Origin: Macrophomina tecta
Taxonomy: Eukaryota; Ascomycota; Dothideomycetes; Botryosphaeriales; Botryosphaeriaceae
DNA: 64,000 bases
Direction of reading: 5' to 3'
Assembly (NCBI GenBank): GCA_024180945.1
Contig: JAKSGN010000037.1
Coordinates: 191,501-255,500 of the forward strand
Shown here: positions 47,968-60,726 of the stretch, one piece after another
Numbering within the stretch: position 1 is the stretch's first letter
Layout of the letters: each line of letters begins with the position of its first letter
Notes under the pieces: model-generated
Database searches by the model: none
Told to the model about the DNA's origin: nothing
Seen by the model: only the letters and a program-made list of their open reading frames with translations
Made by a program: the position numbers and the translations under genes

Positions 47968-48160
47968 TGTGAGTAAGTAGGCTAGTTATAAGTAAAGAGC
48001 CTTTAGAAGAGTCGTATATTCTTAGATACGAATTCTTAGTAGTATAGGATTCACCCCTTAGTGGCGTTATATACTAGGGGCCCGTGCGTAGCACGTAATA
48101 AGTACGTGGAACGCACGGTATAAGCATCCTAAGGGTATGCTAGGGCCTATTATCCTAACA
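47968..48160 (-). repeat. TyB 3' LTR (193 bp)
   Basis: Keeps the canonical TG...CA ends, unlike the other TyB LTR. Confidence 0.88.
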
Positions 48161-48739
48161 CTACCCCCCCCTCTAGTAGGAATCGCCCTAATTTCTATTG
48201 GAAGGTATTGTGTTGGTGCCTCGTTAAAAAACCTTTAGTGAGGAAAAAGAGTGCACCCAATTACTATATAGGACGTAGTATTATACATTAGCTATAGGCG
48301 TTACGTAGTAAGGCGAATTAGCCTTATTACGTGGCCGTTACTACGAATAATAAACAAAGAACAATAAATTAATGGAAAAACAAGAAAATATATCGCTAAG
48401 CGGTTGTTAGCAATGCCAGCGGCATGCTATATACACGGAAAACGTAGGTAATAGTGCGTTGGCGCGGTTTTTTCTTTATTATTAGGTATTATTGCTATTA
48501 AGGATAATAGGAGTTGGCCTTATACGATAATACTAGCGAATACACTAATTAGTGACTCACGCGTGCCAACAATACTTATAGGGCACGAGGTCGTTTTTTC
48601 GATAGCTTTAATAGGTATAATAACCCCCCGTACCCCCCTAGATTTTCGTAGTTTAGATCTAGCTTTTCTTCTTTAACTAAAACGTCTTTAACTAATATTA
48701 ACCCTTTTTGTTACTCCTTCCTCCTAAATAACTATTACT

Positions 48740-49539
48740 ATGCAGACCCCTTCCGGCTTCGTTTACTTAGGTTACTCCTACGATAAGCTTCCGCAGACGC
48801 CTATTACGGGTAATATAGTAAAGCTTCTCCCTTATCTTTAGCCGCAGCCTAGTTTAGTAGTGGTGTGCTGTATGCGTTGCGTGCGCTACTAGGGCACGAT
48901 GCGCCACCGCGAGGGCAAAGTATAGGTTGATTTTACGCCTACGGAGCTTCTTAGGGGGCTTCGCCAGATCTACTTTAAGGATCCACCCCATGCCAAGTGC
49001 AATCGGTGTGCGAAGAGTAGTTATAAATATACTCTAGTAAGTATACTTTTTCCTTGCTTTTCTTATACTTTTTGTATGCTTTTATGCTGCTTGTGCTCGT
49101 TGCTAATAATAAAATTTATTTTTAGGTTCCCCCTTAATTCCGCCGTGCTGCTAATTTACTATTGTTCTATTACGATAGCTTCGATGGCGCTTCCGATAAG
49201 AAGGTACTAGAGTTTATAGAAAAGGACGTGCTTACGCTATATAAGTACGCCGGTGCGTTGGGAGAGACGGTGTCGGCATACGAGAAGTAGAAGGTGAAGA
49301 AGATTATAGCTACTAGCAGCCGTAGCAACTAATAATATACGCGCAATATATCGCGCTCGGAGAATTAGCAGCGTTATTAGGCTAAACTAGGTGGGGTTGG
49401 CTTAATAAAGCCAACTAACGAAGTAGTAGACGAGGAGTTTAAGAATAAGTACTTTACGAGGATATCTAATGCGAATAAGAGGTAGTTTTAGTATAGCTCG
49501 AATATAAAGTAGATACTTCTTTAGGGCCCTTTTTTATAA
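48740..49539 (+). pseudogene. Antisense accessory ORF of TyB (spliced, RIP stops)
   Basis: Plus-strand frame opposite to gag-pol, between pol and the 3' LTR. ATG at 48740 (MQTPSGFVYLGYSYDKLPQ), 99 codons. One intron, 49037-49125 (GTAAGT donor, CTAAT branch, TTTTTAG acceptor), then 138 codons to TAA at 49537. It contains CCMRCVRY and CNRCAKSS, two CxxC pairs likely to bind zinc. Exon 2 is helical (KKVLEFIEKDVLTLYKYAGA). All internal stops (TAG/TAA) stand where Gln would be expected, consistent with RIP on the coding strand. I do not recognise a named family, though short fungal proteins with paired CxxC and helical tails are common in repeat-rich genomes. Confidence 0.65.
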
Positions 49540-52500
49540 ATTAAGTATTTCCCCTAATGTTTCTTCTTATTCTTTAATCCTAGGGGGCGCCCTCGCCGTA
49601 GCTTACTTATAGCCTGCGTTCCGCCTACGTTTCGCTTGCATTTTGGCTAGGCGTTCTAGGGAATAGGGTTTTCTTTAAGGTAATTCTATAGAAGCTCTTT
49701 ATAATTATCTAGCTCCTCTTTCTACTTTTACTCGTTGTGTTTATGGGGCCAGCCGAGCTATTTAAGTAGGTATTACCTTAGTGGCCCTTCTTTATAGGCT
49801 ACTATGGCTTCGACTTCCTAGTGTCTACCATCGTCGATTTCTTCGACTGGTGGCAGTTGGAACCCTAGCCTTGCCGTATAAGCTTCTAGTAATGCAACGT
49901 TGAAAATAGTATACAGCCGGGATATAGATTATAGTAGGTCTAAGCGGTAGGCCTAGAAGCTAATCTTCTCTAGAATTCGGAATGGCCCTAGGTAACGGTT
50001 ATCGAGTTTCTTATAAGGCCGTTTGGTTTTAATATTTCTTACTAAGAGAAGGACTAGTTGTCTAATATCGAAATATATTTCGGTTCAGTTCCAGTTATAA
50101 TATTTCGTTTAGAGCTCCTGGGAGTGTCCGAGGAATTCCGCCGTCGATTTCTATGCTTTTCGCATGCTTTCCGCGTGCTTTTTAGCTACTTCGGCCGATT
50201 CGGTTAGGGAATTCCTATTAAGGTTATTCTAAACCCCGTTCTAGGAGTTAGGTTCCACCCCCGCATCTAGTTAAACTAGTGCGAAGCCTATAGAAGAGTG
50301 GGTTTTCTAGTTGTAGGCGTGTAAAGCCTACTAGAGAAGCTTTACCCAGTCTAACTAGTTCTAGAAGGTGTAATGGCGTAGATACGCCTTTAACTTCTAA
50401 TTTTGCCTCTTCGTTTGGCCGTCTGTCTGCGGGTAAAAGGAGGTACTTAGTCTATGCTTAATCCTAAGATTATAGTATAATTCGCTCTAGAACTAGCTTA
50501 TGAACGTTAAGTCCCTGTTCGAGACTAGGCTATTGGGCGGCCTAAATTGTACGAAGACGTTGTTTACGATAAGATCCGCGAGCGTTGCCCTATTAATCGT
50601 CTTCCTAACTAGTAGGTAACGTACATATTTAGTAAAACGGTTAATAAGTACGAGAACTGCGTTATATACTCGACCGTCTCGCCCTACGGATTCTGGTAAG
50701 TCCGTAATAAAATTAAGGAAGTAGTGCCTATAGAGTTAAGCGGCTACTAGTAGTGGCTATAATAACCTATACGGCTTATACCGGTGAGCCTTATTACGTT
50801 AACAGGTATCGCAGCTTTATATATATTCCCTAACGTCCGCGGTAATGCCTTCCTAGTGGTACTTCCTAGAAAGCACCTCCTAGGTGCGGCGGATGCCGTA
50901 ATAGCTACTACTTAGATCGTTATAATTCCTAAGCAGGATTTCCTCGCGTAGCGGAGTGTACTTTGGCACGTATACCCGCTTTTTATAGCGTAGGAGTCCT
51001 TGCTCGTCGATCGTATACTAATTGCACGCTAAAAGCACCCTTTTCGTAAGCTATTCTTATACGTCTACGTAGAAGGCGTCCCTTTGTTACTTAGTACGAA
51101 TAAAATTAACTAACGATTTAGAAGTAGCTTCGAACGCTATTTCGGTTATAGCAGCTACTATTACTATAGACCGAGGCACGAAGCTTTATACTAAGCTCGT
51201 GCTGGCTTTCTCGTAGTAAGTGTATACCGGAGGTGCTAGACCCTTATAAGCGAACTCGTCGTGCTCTTTATAAGTAACGGAATAGACTAAGGCGGTTCGG
51301 TAATTACTACCGCCGTTTATACGTAGGTTTTTCTTGTGCTTTTGGCCGGGGTCCTTAGTAGTGCGTAGGGGTTCTCCTAACCCCTAAATCTAGAGTTTGC
51401 GTTATAGTATAGGTAATATAGTATTAAGGTAGGTGCGCTTATTACCCTTCTTAAAGCTAAGGGCGTAGTCTAGACGCCTTAAAAGGGCGTCCGCTAGATT
51501 AGACTTACCCGGCTTATATTCGATATTAAAATCGAATTTAGCTAAGACTTTAGCGTACCGAGCCTATCGAGCCGTAAGGCTCTTAGTCGTTATAAAATAA
51601 CATAGGTTATTATAATTAGATAATACCCGTACCGGCGTTTATACGTGTGCTAGGTAAGGCCTCTAATGCTTAAAGTACTATACGACCGCGTAGAGTTTCT
51701 TATCGTAGGTGTCGTACCATATTTCAGCACCAGCGAACTTATAGCTAAAATACGTAATAGGGTGCTAATAGCGCTGGTTATCCTCTCTATCCAGCGGCTA
51801 GAGAAGGATGCCGCCGTAGGTATAGTCCGATACGTCAGTAATTAGCATGACTAGAAGATTTAGGTTATAGTACCGTAGTATAGGAGCCTACGTAAAGTAT
51901 ACTTTTAGCCTACTAAACGCTTGCTTTACCCCTACGGGCTATTTCTAGGGCTTATACTATTTGGTTAGCCCCTTTTTCGGCGCTCGTTTAGCCCCCGGAT
52001 TAGGATCTTAGGCTACTTCTTTTAGCAAGCTAGTTAGTAGTTAAATTACCGTAGAGTAATTTTATATAAAGCGCCTGTAGAAGTTAGTAAAGCCTAGGAA
52101 AACCTAAATATTACGGTAGCTTTGCGGCTCCGGCTAGTCCTTAATAGCTTTAACTCTTACGGGGTCTATGATAACCCCCTAGGGGGTAACGATAAAGCCT
52201 AGGAACTCGACGTACTTTATATAAAAGCTATATTTAGACGGTTTTGCGTAGAGGTTCTAATTACGTAATCTATAAAGAATACGTTTAACGTGCTCGACGT
52301 GCTGAGACTTATCCGCTAAGTATATAAGTATATTATCTAAGTATACTACGCAAATCATGTCTACTAGGCCTCCTAGGGCTCGGTAGATATACGACTAGAA
52401 GGTTACGGGTGCGTTAGTTAAGCTAAATAGTATAACTAGGTACTTATAATACCCGTAACGCGTCTTAAATACTATTTTCCACTTATTACCTTCCTTTATG

Positions 52501-53394
52501 CGGATTCGGTGATAAGTATCGCGTAGGTCTAGTTTAGTAAAGATCTTTGCGGTGCTTAGGCGGTTTAGCAGCTCGCCTACTAGTGGTATAGAATAGTTAT
52601 TTTTAACCGTAATCTTATTTAGGCCCCTATAATCTACGTATAACCGTATAGTGCCGTCTACCTTAGGGGTAAAGAGAATAGGCGCGCCCGTAGGCGACTT
52701 ACTATATCTAATCCACCCCCGTTCTAAGGCCTTGTTAATATATTCCCTAAGGATCCGTAGTTCGGATTAGGAGAGTCTATATAGAGGTATTAACGATGGC
52801 TTAGAATCTACAACGAGATTAATAGTATAATCAAACTTAGTATATTGCGGTAGCTTAGTAGCTTGTTCGTTTAAAAATACGTTTAAGTACTCCCTATAAG
52901 TATTTAGAATTTCGTCGCGGACCTCCTTAGCTATCTTAGCTAGTAGTACGTCTACTAAATCGGCGAGTTTCTTATGCGGTTCGCATACTCTTTAGATGCG
53001 GGAGTGTAGCCCCTATAGATAGGAGAGAGTTTAATTAGATAGAAGCCCTTTTAGATTTTAGTTATCCCCGTTCTACTTCTCGCGTGCGTTTAGTATACTT
53101 TCCGCCCGCGAGAGAGCTGCGAAAGAGTCGAAGTTATTTCTTTAACTTTCTAGGTTACCCGTAGGCGAGAGCTGGTAGTTAGACGGCTAAAGGGAGTAAA
53201 TAGGCTCCCCTAGTTCTAAGTCCTAGAATAATTTAGTAGCGCTTACTAGATACATACGCTCTAGCGAGTTTATACTCTAGTAAAATGTTCCTCTTCTAAA
53301 ATCAATAACCGGCCCGGCAGCCCTAAGCTAGGGTATACCAAGTATAGTATCGTAGCCCGTGAACGAGCTACTCTAGTAAGGTTAGGGTTCGGTA

Positions 53395-54703
53395 CCGCAC
53401 CCGTGCAAAAGTCAGGGCGCACGGCCAAGGCGCTAATTATCCTGCCACCAACACCAATACTTTGGAGTCGTATTATTCAACAAGGAGTTGCTCAAATGCA
53501 GTAAGAGTTGATTCTTTATAAAGCTAGGCTACCAGCGAGTTTGATAGCCACCAGCTTGAATAACATCTACAAGCCGTTGTGGCATACTTTTACAAAGCGC
53601 TTTAAGGCTTGGTTTTTCCACCAATGCGTATGCCCTAGGTAACCACTCAGCTAGTAATGCCTCCACGCGCTCAGGATTCTTCTCAAGCTCAATAAATGGC
53701 GCAATCTCTTGAAGCTTCATCTTTAGTGGCCACCAAAGGTATTCCTGGAGGTTCAGATCAGGCGAATATGGGGGTGAGTAATGCACCTAATTTGGTGATC
53801 ACGCAGCCATTTCTTCACCCGGTTCGCCCGATGAATACCAGCACCATCTTGTAACCAGTACATACCATAGTCGTAGTTTCTTGGCACCTGTTCCTCCAGT
53901 ACTTTGATATAGGATTTGGCAGTATAGCCTTGCCTAGGAGAGTCCAAATCACGCTCCATAACGTGTAAATCAGACACCCCTAGCTGGCCTGAAAAGCCAC
54001 CCCATACCATACATCTTGCCTTCTTGCCAAGTGGCCGTGTATTAAGCCGGCTTTGGTCCCACTTTTGCTGGCCAGGCGTACGGAAAACCCAGCTTGGTGC
54101 GTGGCCAGAGCCCTGCTCAACTGAGCACTCATCACCGAACGTAACCCTCATCCACCATCTCCAGCTCTTATACCGGTATTTCTTTGCATATTGGTACCGA
54201 ATGCGGGCATTCGCTTGAGAGATCCAAGGCCGATTCTTTGCACGCCATTTGGTAATATGGTTCTTGCGTAGAATACGCCTGAGCGTATCTTTATGGATAG
54301 ATAACTGGAGTTGCTTAATCACCTGGCTGTGCTTAAGTTTTGGGAACCGGTTAACAAAACGAATAATCTGGCGCTCCGTGCGAAGGCTGACTTTGGGGGA
54401 CGGCCAGTACGAGGTGTTAGATCAATCTGGCCAGTCGTATTGTAGTGGTTGATGCAGCTCCTAATTGCGTGTTCTGAGAAGCGAGTCTCACGGGCAATTT
54501 GACGCCCAGATTTACCATCTTGCGATTGTGTAATAACCGAAACTCGTTGATCATGTGAAAGCTGATGCCTTTGCCTAGCATTGCCTGAAATTTCGCGTCC
54601 AAAGATGCGCTGCATGGTGGTGTAATGAGGCAAGGGATGAAGAGGGTACGTTGTTGTTTTGACTCGTGCACGTCCGTGCGCCCTGACTTTTGCACGGGTG
54701 CGG
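53395..54703 (-). mobile_element. Tc1/mariner element, 1309 bp, inside TyB
   Basis: Perfect 30-bp terminal inverted repeats, 53395-53424 and 54674-54703 (outer end CCGCACCCGTGC), flanked by the target dinucleotide TA (53393-53394, 54704-54705). Composition is normal, with many CpA/TpG, in sharp contrast to its surroundings. It carries one transposase gene on the minus strand. Confidence 0.92.
53529..54615 (-). pseudogene. Tc1/mariner transposase, two frameshifts
   Basis: Begins at 54615 (MQRIFGREISG) with a helix-turn-helix N-terminus (RQIARETRFSEHAIRSCI) and GRPPKS. Near 54350 the frame shifts into KHSQVIKQLQLSIHKDTLRR. The catalytic DDE region follows: FGDECSVEQ (first Asp), WLQDGAGIHRA (second Asp), then after a second shift near 53770 YSPDLNLQEYLWW (third acidic residue, Glu). 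That is about a DD34E arrangement as in Tc1. Stop at 53529-53531. Two indels make it inactive as it stands, although the terminal repeats are intact, so it could still be moved in trans. Confidence 0.85.
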
Positions 54704-54949
54704 TAGTGCGCGTGGCGCCCCCCGAGTCGCACGTGGTGACCCCTATATAATAAGAGTCGTGTAACGTAACGGTAGTATTATTAAGAAGGCGGGTAGACGG
54801 CCTAGTACTAGCTTATATATTTTATAAGGTAAGTCGCTCTACGTATTTAAGGGACACGAGGTTTAGATCGTAACTATAATCTATTAATGCTCGAATTTTG
54901 GTAGGACCGGATGGGGTTTCTATTAAAGCGATGATTTCTATACGTTTTA

Positions 54950-56038
54950 AACTGCCTCCTATTTAAGGCCCTAACCGTAAGGAGGAGAGGGAAGCGATTA
55001 GGGCTTTTCTTTTTTCGAGCCTTACTTACCTTTGTGGTTCGCCTAGTTAGCGTGGCCTTTGGCCTGCTTTTCGCCTGCGTTCGGGGTACTAGACCTATAC
55101 GAATCGCCTACGTTCTTTAGGGGAGCTAAAGCTTCGGATCTTTAGTTCCCTTTAGCCTTCTTACTATTCCTAAAACCCTTATGGGGACCGTTGCGTTCTA
55201 GGCTAGGAGTAGTAAAAGGGCGCTTGGTCTCCTGCGACTACTACCCGTTCTCGCCCTTTTTATAGGGCCTCGTTGCCTCTAGCGTTTACTTAACACGTTG
55301 GATTTTAGCTACTAAATCCTCTTCTACCTATACCCTAGTAAGAAAAGACTAGCGCACGAGCTCCGTATGTATAAATAGTAGAAGCCGAGAGTAAATCTAG
55401 TTAATACGATAATCTACGTTCTAAATCCGATACGTAAATTTATCCTCGTACGTCTTTATTTAGGCGTAGAATTCTATAAACTTCTAGCCCTTCTTTATTA
55501 CCGTAGTATAATAACTAACAGCGTTGTTAAGGCGGTAAACAATAGGGTTACAAATATAATCCTATACTAATATCTTAAACTCCTGCTAGAGTAGTACTAG
55601 TTTCTTCTAGTTTATTAGACGTCTTTAGACGTGCTAAGAGAAGGTCTTATATTTAGATAGTCCTTCGGTAGCCTAGAGAGTCCTTTTAAGGCAGTCTTTA
55701 TTCGCCTAGTACACGCCAAAACGTGTCTCCACCGCATTCGTCTATAAGTCGTATGAGCCCTGAGTAAGGCCTTCGAGTTTTAGAGGTGGGTTTCTTACGA
55801 GGAGGTCGAGTCGCTTTTCGCTATCGTCTACCCTACTTTCCGCATGCGTTTCGCCTGCGTTCGGTGTGGGGACGGTAGGTAGTTCGCCGTTAAGGGCCGC
55901 TTGTAGCTATTATAGAACCTTAACGCGGTTAAGGTGTTCTAGGAGCTCGGCTTCTGGTATATCTTCCGTAGGTGCACTACGTAAGCGTTGCAGTTCGTCG
56001 ACAGCTGTAGGCGCCCCTAGTTTAGCTGCGTCGCCCAT
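54950..56038 (-). pseudogene. TyB Gag region
   Basis: From 56038 the minus strand reads MGDAAKLGAPTAVDELQRLR and LLEHLNRVKVLE, then after stops VRNPPLKLEGLTQGSYDL and NAVETRFGVYWANKDCLKRT. This is the retrotransposon-Gag layout (N-terminal helices, long capsid region). Stops are at Gln/Trp-type codons. The end near 54950 is approximate because the Tc1 insertion follows. Confidence 0.6.
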
Positions 56039-56262
56039 TAGGCGTTTAGCGCCCTAGGCGCTCCTATCGATAATTAGCGTTTAATGGCCTTCGGGGGTTA
56101 ATAAGCCTGTTTCTATTCGTTCGCCTCGAGTATTCGAACGGCTTTGTTAGCCTCTTATTTCTATTATCGTGAAATCGTTCTTTTCGTCGAGATCGTCGGA
56201 ATCATTGTATATAGCCCTTTAAGGCTGGCTGCTTTTCCGAAAGGAATTAAGAAGGATTTGAT

Positions 56263-56455
56263 TATAAGTAAGTAGGCTAGTTATAAGTAGAAAGCCTTTA
56301 GAAGAGTCGTATATTCTTAGGTGCGAATCCTTAGTAGTACAGGATTCACCCCTTAGTGGCGTTATATACTAGGGGCCCGTGCATAGCACGTGATAAGCAC
56401 GTGGAACGCACGGTATAAGCACCCTAAGGGTATGCCAGGGCCTATTATCCTAATA
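56263..56455 (-). repeat. TyB 5' LTR (193 bp)
   Basis: Starts TATAAGTAAG and ends TAATA, both RIP forms of the other copy's ends. The minus strand just inside reads ATCAAATCC, a possible primer-binding site. Confidence 0.85.
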
Positions 56456-59046
56456 CTTCGAGAAGGTTACAACCTAGTCTATATTAAGAAAGATAAAGAA
56501 TAGAAGACGGCGTTCTAAATGCGATTTAAATATTATAAGTATATAGTAATATCTTTTAGGCTTACTAATATACCGGCTATCTTCTAGAGCTTAGTTAACG
56601 ATACCCTACATTCGTATTTAGATATATTCGCCTTAGTTTACCTAGATAATATTCTAATATACTCGGAGACGCTCGAGAAATATACTAAGTACGTAAGAAA
56701 AGTCCTAATGGCCTTAGATAAATAAAATCTCTAAGTAGCTCTAGAAAAGAGCGAATAGTATATCTAAAAGATAGAATATCTAGAGTTTATTATTACCCTA
56801 AGATATATTAGTATAGACGATAAGAAACTAGACGTAATTAAAGACTAGCCTATACTACGAACTATTAGAGAAGTATAATTCTTTTTCGGATTTACTAACT
56901 TCTATTAAAAGTTTATAAAGAACTACGCTAAAATAGCGGTACCTCTAACGAATATTACTAAAAAGGAATATAGGTTTATATAAAAAGAAAGATAATAATA
57001 AGCGTTTAACTTACTAAAGTAGATATTTATAGAAGTACTAGTTCTAGGGCTCTATAACCCGGATCTACCGATTACAGTAAAGACTGATGCTTTAGACTAC
57101 GCTATAGAAGCCGTACTTAGTTAGCTAAATAAAAAAGACCGTCTATACCCTATTATCTACTACTTAAGAAAAATAACACCTACTAAAAAGAACTACGACG
57201 TCTATAATAAAGAACTCTTAGCTATAGTTATAGCTTTTAAAGAGTAGAGATACTACCTTAAAGGCGCTAAATACTAGATTATAGTCTACTATAACTATAA
57301 GAACCTCTCGCACTTCACTATTACTAAGAAACTAAATCGACGATAGATTAAATAGGCCGAAGAACTAGTATTATACGATATAAAGATTACCTATAAAAAG
57401 AAATCTAAGAACGCTCGCGTAGATATACTAAGTAGATAAGTCGACTATATTAAAGAAAAGCTAGGTCTATAACCTATAATACTTAATACGCGAAAAGATG
57501 AATCTTTTATATTTACTAGCCGTAGCCGCTAGATTACCGCTATTTATAGTATTAAATAAATATAGCTCCGAGAAGGACTAGACGACTCGCTTACCCTAGT
57601 TAGACTACTCGCCCTAGCGATACGCCTTAAAGGTAACGAATAGAAGCGTAAGATCTAAGAAGCCTATATAGATGACGTAATAGCTTAAGAAATTAAAGAA
57701 CTCGAAAATAACCCCTAAATAACTAAAAACGTAGACGGTACGATTCTATTTTTAGAATTAGTCTACGTTCCGGTTAAACTACGGGAAGAACTCGTAAAAG
57801 ATATATATAAAGCCCTAGTACACGGTTATTAAGAAATAAATAAGATAATAAAGCGAATTATAAGAAGCTACTATTTTCTAAGACTTAAAAGAACCGTTTA
57901 ATAGGTAATCTTATAATACGATCTTTATATTAGAAGTAAGGCCGCGAGATACGTATTCTATAAATTACTTTAGCTACTACCGGTACTAAAGTGCCCTTAG
58001 TAATTTATCTTACTAGACTTTATTATAGACCTATCTAAGTTAAGAGAACCGCTTACTAAGGTTAAGTATAACTCGATTCTAGTTATCGTTAATAGAATAA
58101 TAAAGTACGTATACTACCTACTATACCTTAAATTAGTAAATGCGGAAGAACTCGCCTACACGTTTCTAAGAATAATTTTTAGTTAACTATAAGTTACTAG
58201 AAGAGCTTATATTAGATAAGAATTAACTATTTATATTCTAATTCTAGTAAAGCCTTACTTAATAGCTTAGAGCTAAGTATAAGCTCTTAACTACAGCACA
58301 CCCTTAAATAGGCGGACAAATAAAATAAATAAATTAAACGCTAGAATAATACCTATACTACTATCTTAACTATATATAAGATAACTAGGTTAAGCTACTA
58401 CCGCTCGTATAATTTATATATAATAGCTTAAAGGCGTCCACTATATAAGAATCTCTATTCTACGCTAACTATAGATACGAGCTAATAGCCTATAAATATC
58501 TAATACTAAGCGAGTTATTAGCCTAAAAAGAAATTCTTAAAGTAGACTAGCTAAAGATACTCTACGTATAACTATACCTAGACCTCGAATTCGTAGCCCT
58601 ATAAATAGATAAATACTATAATAAACGGCACTAGAAGGCACTAAAGCTTAAAAAAGAAAATAAAGTTTACCTTCTTAGTAAAAATTTTAAATAAAAAAAG
58701 AACGACCGACTAAGTAAAAAATTAGACTTTAAAAAAGTTAATTTCTTTAAAATTAAGAAATAAATTAAAAAGGTTAATTTCCGCCTTAAATTACTAGATA
58801 CTATACGGATATACCTAGTATTTTACGTCGCTCTACTCGAACTGGTACCCTAAGACGCCACGCTATTACGCTAAATAGAAGAAATTATACCGGAAAATCT
58901 AAACGCCGATAAAAATAAGAACTAGAACATAGAATAAGTCCTAGATAATAGCTATATTAACGGTTAGTTTAAATACCTTCTTAAATAGAAGAGAGACTAG
59001 GATAATACCTAAAAACTACTAAAACTCTACAATTATTAAGAACTTA

Positions 59047-59824
59047 TTAATAAGTTCTATCGTCGAAACCTAGATTAATTAATACCACCGACTCGTTATA
59101 TATGAAGAACCTAAAATTAAAATTAGAAAACGAAGACTACCGTGCCTAATTTACTAGCTTAGAACCCTCGGGCGGCGTAGTACTAGAGCTAGCGCTAGAA
59201 GAACTAATAGACTAAAACGAACCCGTAATAGTATTAGCTAAGGTATCGCTATATAAATGCTTTACTTATTAATTCTCCTCGGTATTTTTAGGATTAATAG
59301 AATTTCTAGCCTTACGAGCCGTCTTTAAATAATTTAGCTTCTTAAGGTCCTCGATAGACTACGCCTTCTTATTTAGTATTAAGCTATTACGGCGTTATAA
59401 TAGAATCTTCTATTTCTAAAAACGTTCTAGACGGGATAAAGCGGCGCATAACTTAAACGTTAGCTTAGAAATAATATCTAAGGCCTTTATCTTATTCGCG
59501 GTAACCTTCGCAATAGCACGCTCTAGACAAATAACTAGAAGAAAAAAATTAAAATAAGTTAAATAGAAATAAGAAAAACTTATAGTTACTCTTCTCTATA
59601 CTACTAGCGTTATAATAAATATTACTATAACGAGTATACTCACCGTAATACGAATATCCTAAAGTAATATAATATACTACCGCCTTACCCTTCTCCTCTA
59701 ATAAAAGACAACGAGTATAAGAAATTAATATATCTAAGCCTAGAAGGTTATATAAAGAATTAATCTTTATGCTAAGATACTTACGCTTAGCTTACTATAT
59801 ATCGCGCTTACGCTTAAAAAGCAT
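59047..59824 (-). pseudogene. Antisense accessory ORF of TyA-2
   Basis: Counterpart of the frame at 33911-34688, again opposite to gag-pol and next to the LTR. Start ATG at 59824, stop TAA at 59049-59047; the span of 778 bp equals that of the TyA-1 copy. The start reads MLFKRKRD (PPKRKRD in TyA-1). Exon 2 keeps LLLEEKGKAVV and YITLGYSYYGEYTR, with Cys codons turned to Tyr. RIP stops are present. The shared length and position in two independently mutated copies argue for a real gene of the element. Confidence 0.6.
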
Positions 59825-59931
59825 TATAAAAAACACTTATAATAAAGAAGAACGAAGAGATAAAGAAAGCCTAGAAAGATATAGATAAATAAATAAATCT
59901 TTAAGCTAAAGATTCTTAAAGAGGGAAATAG

Positions 59932-60726
59932 TATTATAAACCCCTAGAAACAAGGGCTTTATAACCCTATAGACTAGGAGCCCGCACGGAAAAAGATACT
60001 ATAGAAGCTAAAAACTCTTATAAGTAGTAGAGCCGTATAACTAAGGCGCCCGCACGGGAAAACTAGCCTTAAGAAAGAATAGCGCGTACGGGCCTAGACT
60101 AGATAATAATAAAAGCCTATATAAAAATAACGCCCACGCGGCGTAGCGATATACTAAGGGTAGAATCCCGTAGAAGAAGAATTAGTTACGAAAGTATACT
60201 TAGCTAAACTAGATAGTAAGTACTAAAGTATATATTCTTACTAAGAATAGAAGATAGAATCTAGAAAACTAACTTTCGAGTATAAAGAATAAATAAGAGA
60301 AAGGCGGGCATATTATCCGTCTATTAAGAAAAAAGTTAGATTCTAAAAAATAGGTATTAGCGCCTAAGTTATATAGGACCTACTAGGCCTACTTAAGAAT
60401 TAAAAACCTTAGCACTAATCTAACTCTTAGATTAATCTAATACTACGACTAATTTAATAGTCGTTCTAATTTCTAGATTACTATAGCTTTTCTATAGTAT
60501 ATAGAATATACTTATTAGGTAGTACTTTAACCTTTATAGTTAACTTAAAGTTCTAATATAATCCTATTAGAGGTAATAAGCCTAACGCGTATCGCGTAGT
60601 AATATATTACGTAATTACTACTATTATTCTAATTCTTTACCCTTCTCTTATTCTTTAAGGTAAACCCTTTAGCTATTTAACCCTACTAGGCGATTTTAAA
60701 GCCTAGTAGAAGAGGCTACTATTATA
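59932..60726 (+). repeat. TyA-2 right LTR, also 5' LTR of the next TyA internal region
   Basis: 795 bp, same length as 43815-44609. It is followed by the TyA leader again instead of flanking DNA. Confidence 0.87.

Larger units (their letters stand above)
47968..56455 (-). mobile_element. TyB, Ty3/Gypsy chromovirus (minus), nested in TyA-2
   Basis: 193-bp LTRs (47968-48160 and 56263-56455), starting TGTG/TATA and ending TAACA/TAATA. They are flanked by perfect CTTCG duplications (47963-47967, 56456-56460) inside the RT gene of TyA-2. A G-rich polypurine tract on the minus strand (complement of about 48161-48176) adjoins the left LTR, so that is the 3' LTR. Gag starts at 56038 (MGDAAKLGAP). 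RT has VYLDNILIY near 52340 and the linked FLGFIVTPQGV segment near 52190. Integrase follows, with a chromodomain near 49820-49720 (VEAIVAYKEGP, YLLK, LGWPHKHN). RIP damage is lighter than in TyA. Interrupted by the Tc1 element. Confidence 0.87.
43815..60726 (+). mobile_element. TyA-2, full-length Ty3/Gypsy element (plus), split by TyB
   Basis: LTRs of 795 bp each at 43815-44609 and 59932-60726. Removing the TyB insertion and its duplicated CTTCG leaves about 8.42 kb, close to TyA-1 (8.39 kb). Gag spans about 44.9-45.7 kb with a CCHC knuckle near 45700 (Cys to Tyr). The protease IDSG is near 46805. RT runs to KLDLR (47967), jumps over TyB, and goes on with GYNLVYIKK and [13 protein letters not shown] (about 56625-56665). 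RNase H and integrase follow, then a chromodomain near 58930-59060 (INGxFKYLLKxKRD...NT). All frames are broken by RIP. No target duplication flanks the pair of LTRs; both LTRs are followed by the same internal leader. Confidence 0.85.
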
